Source: Pelomonas paludis (GTDB lineage Bacteria > Pseudomonadota > Gammaproteobacteria > Burkholderiales > Burkholderiaceae_C). From it: a stretch of DNA of 64,000 nt. Made by a program: the position numbers and the translations under genes. How positions within the stretch are numbered: position 1 is the stretch's first letter; every line of letters begins with the position of its first letter. This document shows, piece by piece, positions 62,054 through 64,000 of this stretch. A model generated the notes under the pieces. The model had not been told where the DNA came from. It worked only from the letters and a program-made list of their open reading frames with translations, and ran no database searches. The stretch lies in assembly GCF_039872745.1 (NCBI RefSeq), contig NZ_JBDPZD010000001.1, positions 186,001 to 250,000 of the forward strand, written 5' to 3'.

Positions 62054-62731
62054 CTAGCTGCCCATCCCGAATCGAGGCGCGCGCTTCTGCGGGGACTCAT
62101 TCAGCGTTGCCATAGCCCCACCGATCAGCAGCCGCAGCGCCGCGTCGAACACCGCGTCGGCATCGCTGCCGACCGTCTGGCGCCACCCCTCAGCCAGCAG
62201 CGGGTACTGCGAGGCGTCAGGCCCGGCGAGCGTGGCCGAGGGTGGGGCCTCGGGCGCCTGGGCGGATTGCTCCTCCAGCACCCAACCCACCACGAAACGG
62301 CCAACCGACATCATCAGCAGCGTGGCCGGCCCGGGTTCGAACCCGGCGGCACACAGCAGCCGCAGCCGCGCCTCGATGGACTCGCGCTGCGCCTCGCCCG
62401 GCCGGGTGCCGGCGTGCAGCCGCGCGCCATCGCGGTAGGCCAGCAGCGCGCGGCGAAAGCTCCGGCCGTCAGCCATCAGCCACTCCTGCCAGTGCTCGTG
62501 CCGCGTGGGCGCCTCGCGCGCCCGGCTCTCCAGCAGCACGGCCTGCGACATCGCATCCAACAGCGCGGCCTTGTTCTTGAAGTGCCAGTACAGCGTGGGT
62601 GACTGCACGCCCAGCCGCTCGGCCAGCTTGCGCGTGGTGAGGGCATCGATGCCGATCTCGTTGAGCAGATCCAGCGCGGCGCGCAAGACATCGTCGCGGC
62701 TCAAGCGGGCGGGGCGTTCCAGGTTCGTCAT
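62054..62731 (-). CDS. tetR: TetR-type repressor of the adjacent efflux gene
   Basis: 225 aa. The HTH ALTTRKLAERLGVQSPTLYWHFKNKAALLDAM is the canonical TetR DNA-binding domain. The C-terminal domain fits the tetracycline-repressor class. ATG 62731 is chosen because the longer start at 62764 would place a tet operator within the coding sequence. Divergent from tetA with two operators between them. Confidence 0.9.
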   Translation of the reverse strand: MTNLERPARLSRDDVLRAALDLLNEIGIDALTTRKLAERLGVQSPTLYWHFKNKAALLDAMSQAVLLESRAREAPTRHEHWQEWLMADGRSFRRALLAYRDGARLHAGTRPGEAQRESIEARLRLLCAAGFEPGPATLLMMSVGRFVVGWVLEEQSAQAPEAPPSATLAGPDASQYPLLAEGWRQTVGSDADAVFDAALRLLIGGAMATLNESPQKRAPRFGMGS

Positions 62732-62733
62732 GT

Positions 62734-62785
62734 CTCTAGCAATGATAGAGAGTCTCATGCACAATGCTCCCTATCAACGATAGAG
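62734..62785. promoter_or_regulatory. Two tet operators
   Basis: CTCTAGCAATGATAGAG at 62734-62750 and CTATCAACGATAG at 62771-62783 (extended to 62785) are near-perfect tetO palindromes. They lie between divergent tetR and tetA. Repressor bound here would shut both genes until the drug binds. Confidence 0.88.
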
Positions 62786-62793
62786 ATAGCAAC

Positions 62794-63969
62794 TTGAATC
62801 GAGCCTTGACCGTCATCCTCGTGACCCTGCTGCTGGACGCCGTGGGCATGAGCCTGATCTTCCCCATCCTGCCGGGCCTGCTGCGCGAGCTGGCCGGCGC
62901 CGACGCCACCACCCACCACTACGGCGCGCTGCTGGCCGCCTACGCGGCGATGCAGTTCCTGTTCTCGCCGGTGCTGGGAGCGCTCAGTGACCGCTTTGGC
63001 CGCCGGCCGGTTCTGCTGGTGTCGCTGGCCGGTGCTGCGGCCGACTATGTGCTGATGGCACTGGCGCCGAGCATGGCCTGGTTGTACGTGGGCCGCGTGC
63101 TGTCGGGCATCACCGGCGCCAGCATGGCCGTGGGGACGGCCTACCTGACCGACATCACACCCGAGGCGGACCGCGCCAAGCGCTTCGGCCAGATGGGCGC
63201 CGCCATGGGGCTGGGCTTCGTGGTCGGGCCGCTGATCGGCGGCGCGTTTGGCGAGTGGTCGCTGCGCGCACCCTTTGTTGCGGCGGCCGTGATGAACGCG
63301 CTGAACCTGGCGCTCGCGTGGTTCGCGCTGCCCGAGTCCAACCAGCACCGCACAACGCGCCTGGAGTTGGCCAAGCTCAACGCGTTCTCGTCGCTGCACC
63401 GCCTGCAGGGCAAGCCGGCGCTGCTTCCGCTGGTGGGCGTGTTTGCCGTGGTGGCGCTGGTGTCGCAGGTGCCGGGTTCGCTGTGGATCCTGTACGGGCA
63501 GGATCGCTACGGCTGGAGTACCTGGGTGGCCGGGCTGTCGCTGGCCTGCTATGGCGGGCTGCATGCGGTGTCGCAGGCCTTCGTCACCGGCCCGATGGTC
63601 GAGAAGCTGGGCGAGCGGCGCGCGCTGCTGGCTGGCATCGTGGCCGATGCGCTGGGCTTCATCGGCATGGGTCTGGCCACGATGGCTTGGATGCCGTTCG
63701 CCCTGCTGCCGCTCTTCGCAATCGGCGGGCTGACCCTGCCGGCCTTGCAGGCGATGCAGTCGCGCCAAGTCGACGAGCAACACCAGGGTGAGCTGCAGGG
63801 CACGCTGGCCAGCCTCACCAGCCTCATCGGCGTTGCGGGGCCGCTGGTGGTGACGGCAGGCTTTGCAGCCACCCAGTCGAGCTGGCCCGGGTGTGCCTGG
63901 ATCGTGGCCGCGCTCGTCTACAGCCTGACCTTGCCGCTGCTGTTCAGCCGGCGGGCGCGCGGCGCCTAG
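62794..63969 (+). CDS. tetA: Tetracycline efflux MFS transporter, TetA family
   Basis: 391 aa. VTLLLDAVGMSLIFPILPGLLREL and the loop GALSDRFGRRPVL are TetA hallmarks, with 12 helices in total. The frame opens at ATG 62764, but that would cross the second tet operator. TTG 62794 gives the family's usual N-terminus and length, so it is preferred. It exports a tetracycline-metal chelate in exchange for a proton. Chromosomal here, outside the transposon. Confidence 0.88.
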   Translation: MNRALTVILVTLLLDAVGMSLIFPILPGLLRELAGADATTHHYGALLAAYAAMQFLFSPVLGALSDRFGRRPVLLVSLAGAAADYVLMALAPSMAWLYVGRVLSGITGASMAVGTAYLTDITPEADRAKRFGQMGAAMGLGFVVGPLIGGAFGEWSLRAPFVAAAVMNALNLALAWFALPESNQHRTTRLELAKLNAFSSLHRLQGKPALLPLVGVFAVVALVSQVPGSLWILYGQDRYGWSTWVAGLSLACYGGLHAVSQAFVTGPMVEKLGERRALLAGIVADALGFIGMGLATMAWMPFALLPLFAIGGLTLPALQAMQSRQVDEQHQGELQGTLASLTSLIGVAGPLVVTAGFAATQSSWPGCAWIVAALVYSLTLPLLFSRRARGA

Positions 63970-64000
63970 AAGTCGGGCCTGCTGCGCCGCCCGGCCTTGA

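Overview
The window reads as a GC-rich betaproteobacterial chromosome, most likely order Burkholderiales. The evidence is the gene content: a CPA2 antiporter, HPP protein, YheT hydrolase, a CHCC zinc-finger protein next to ilvE, radA and a PEP-CTERM protein. I cannot place it below order level. Ordinary chromosome lies at 1-4264 and 49403-64000. The left part holds a tryptophan-halogenase-family gene cut by the window edge, a VapBC-like pair, a cation:proton antiporter and an HPP membrane protein. The right part holds tRNA-Arg(CCG), cytochrome c, a YheT hydrolase, a metallopeptidase-like lipoprotein, ilvE, PilZ, radA, three transporters and a tetR/tetA pair with two tet operators.

Between them sits a Tn7-like transposon of about 45.1 kb (4270-49402). 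It is bounded by a perfect 27-bp terminal inverted repeat starting TGTGTGAC, with further related repeats inside both ends. Its right end lies 21 bp from the CCA end of tRNA-Arg, which points to a tRNA gene as attachment site. The core machinery (36161-41005) is a TnsA-TnsB fusion, a TnsC ATPase and a TniQ. A second TniQ with its own Lon-like AAA+ partner lies at the left end. I saw no CRISPR array, so targeting is probably protein-guided. No matching target duplication flanks the ends.

The cargo forms blocks. (1) 8.3-15.1 kb, visibly AT-richer than its surroundings, is a leftward operon: an exported protein, a second exported protein, a protein ending in 27 consecutive serines and a Tyr-Tyr terminus, APS kinase, an unknown helical protein, a sulfotransferase and a SelO-like pseudokinase. 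This looks like a dedicated protein-modification pathway and is the least familiar system here. (2) 16.6-20.4 kb has a T4-beta-like protein, an sce7726-like protein, an HTH regulator, an ImmA/IrrE peptidase and an acidic-motif PIN-like protein, probably defensive. (3) 21.7-27.9 kb is a complete Wadjet anti-plasmid system (jetABCD) with a small winged-helix gene. (4) 28.1-34.1 kb has two WYL regulators followed by a bacterial ubiquitin-like conjugation operon: Ubl, E2, a JAB-E1 fusion, a kinase-like protein and a DUF6527 protein. (5) 42-48.7 kb holds four large proteins. Three of them share a short N-terminal module and one is CoiA-like with a nuclease motif.

Remnants (an IS3-family transposase tail, a GGDEF fragment and several start-less reading frames) mark the seams between cargo blocks. 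Repressor-operator arrangements are visible at the WYL2 promoter, in front of the Wadjet operon, upstream of tnsAB and at tetR/tetA.
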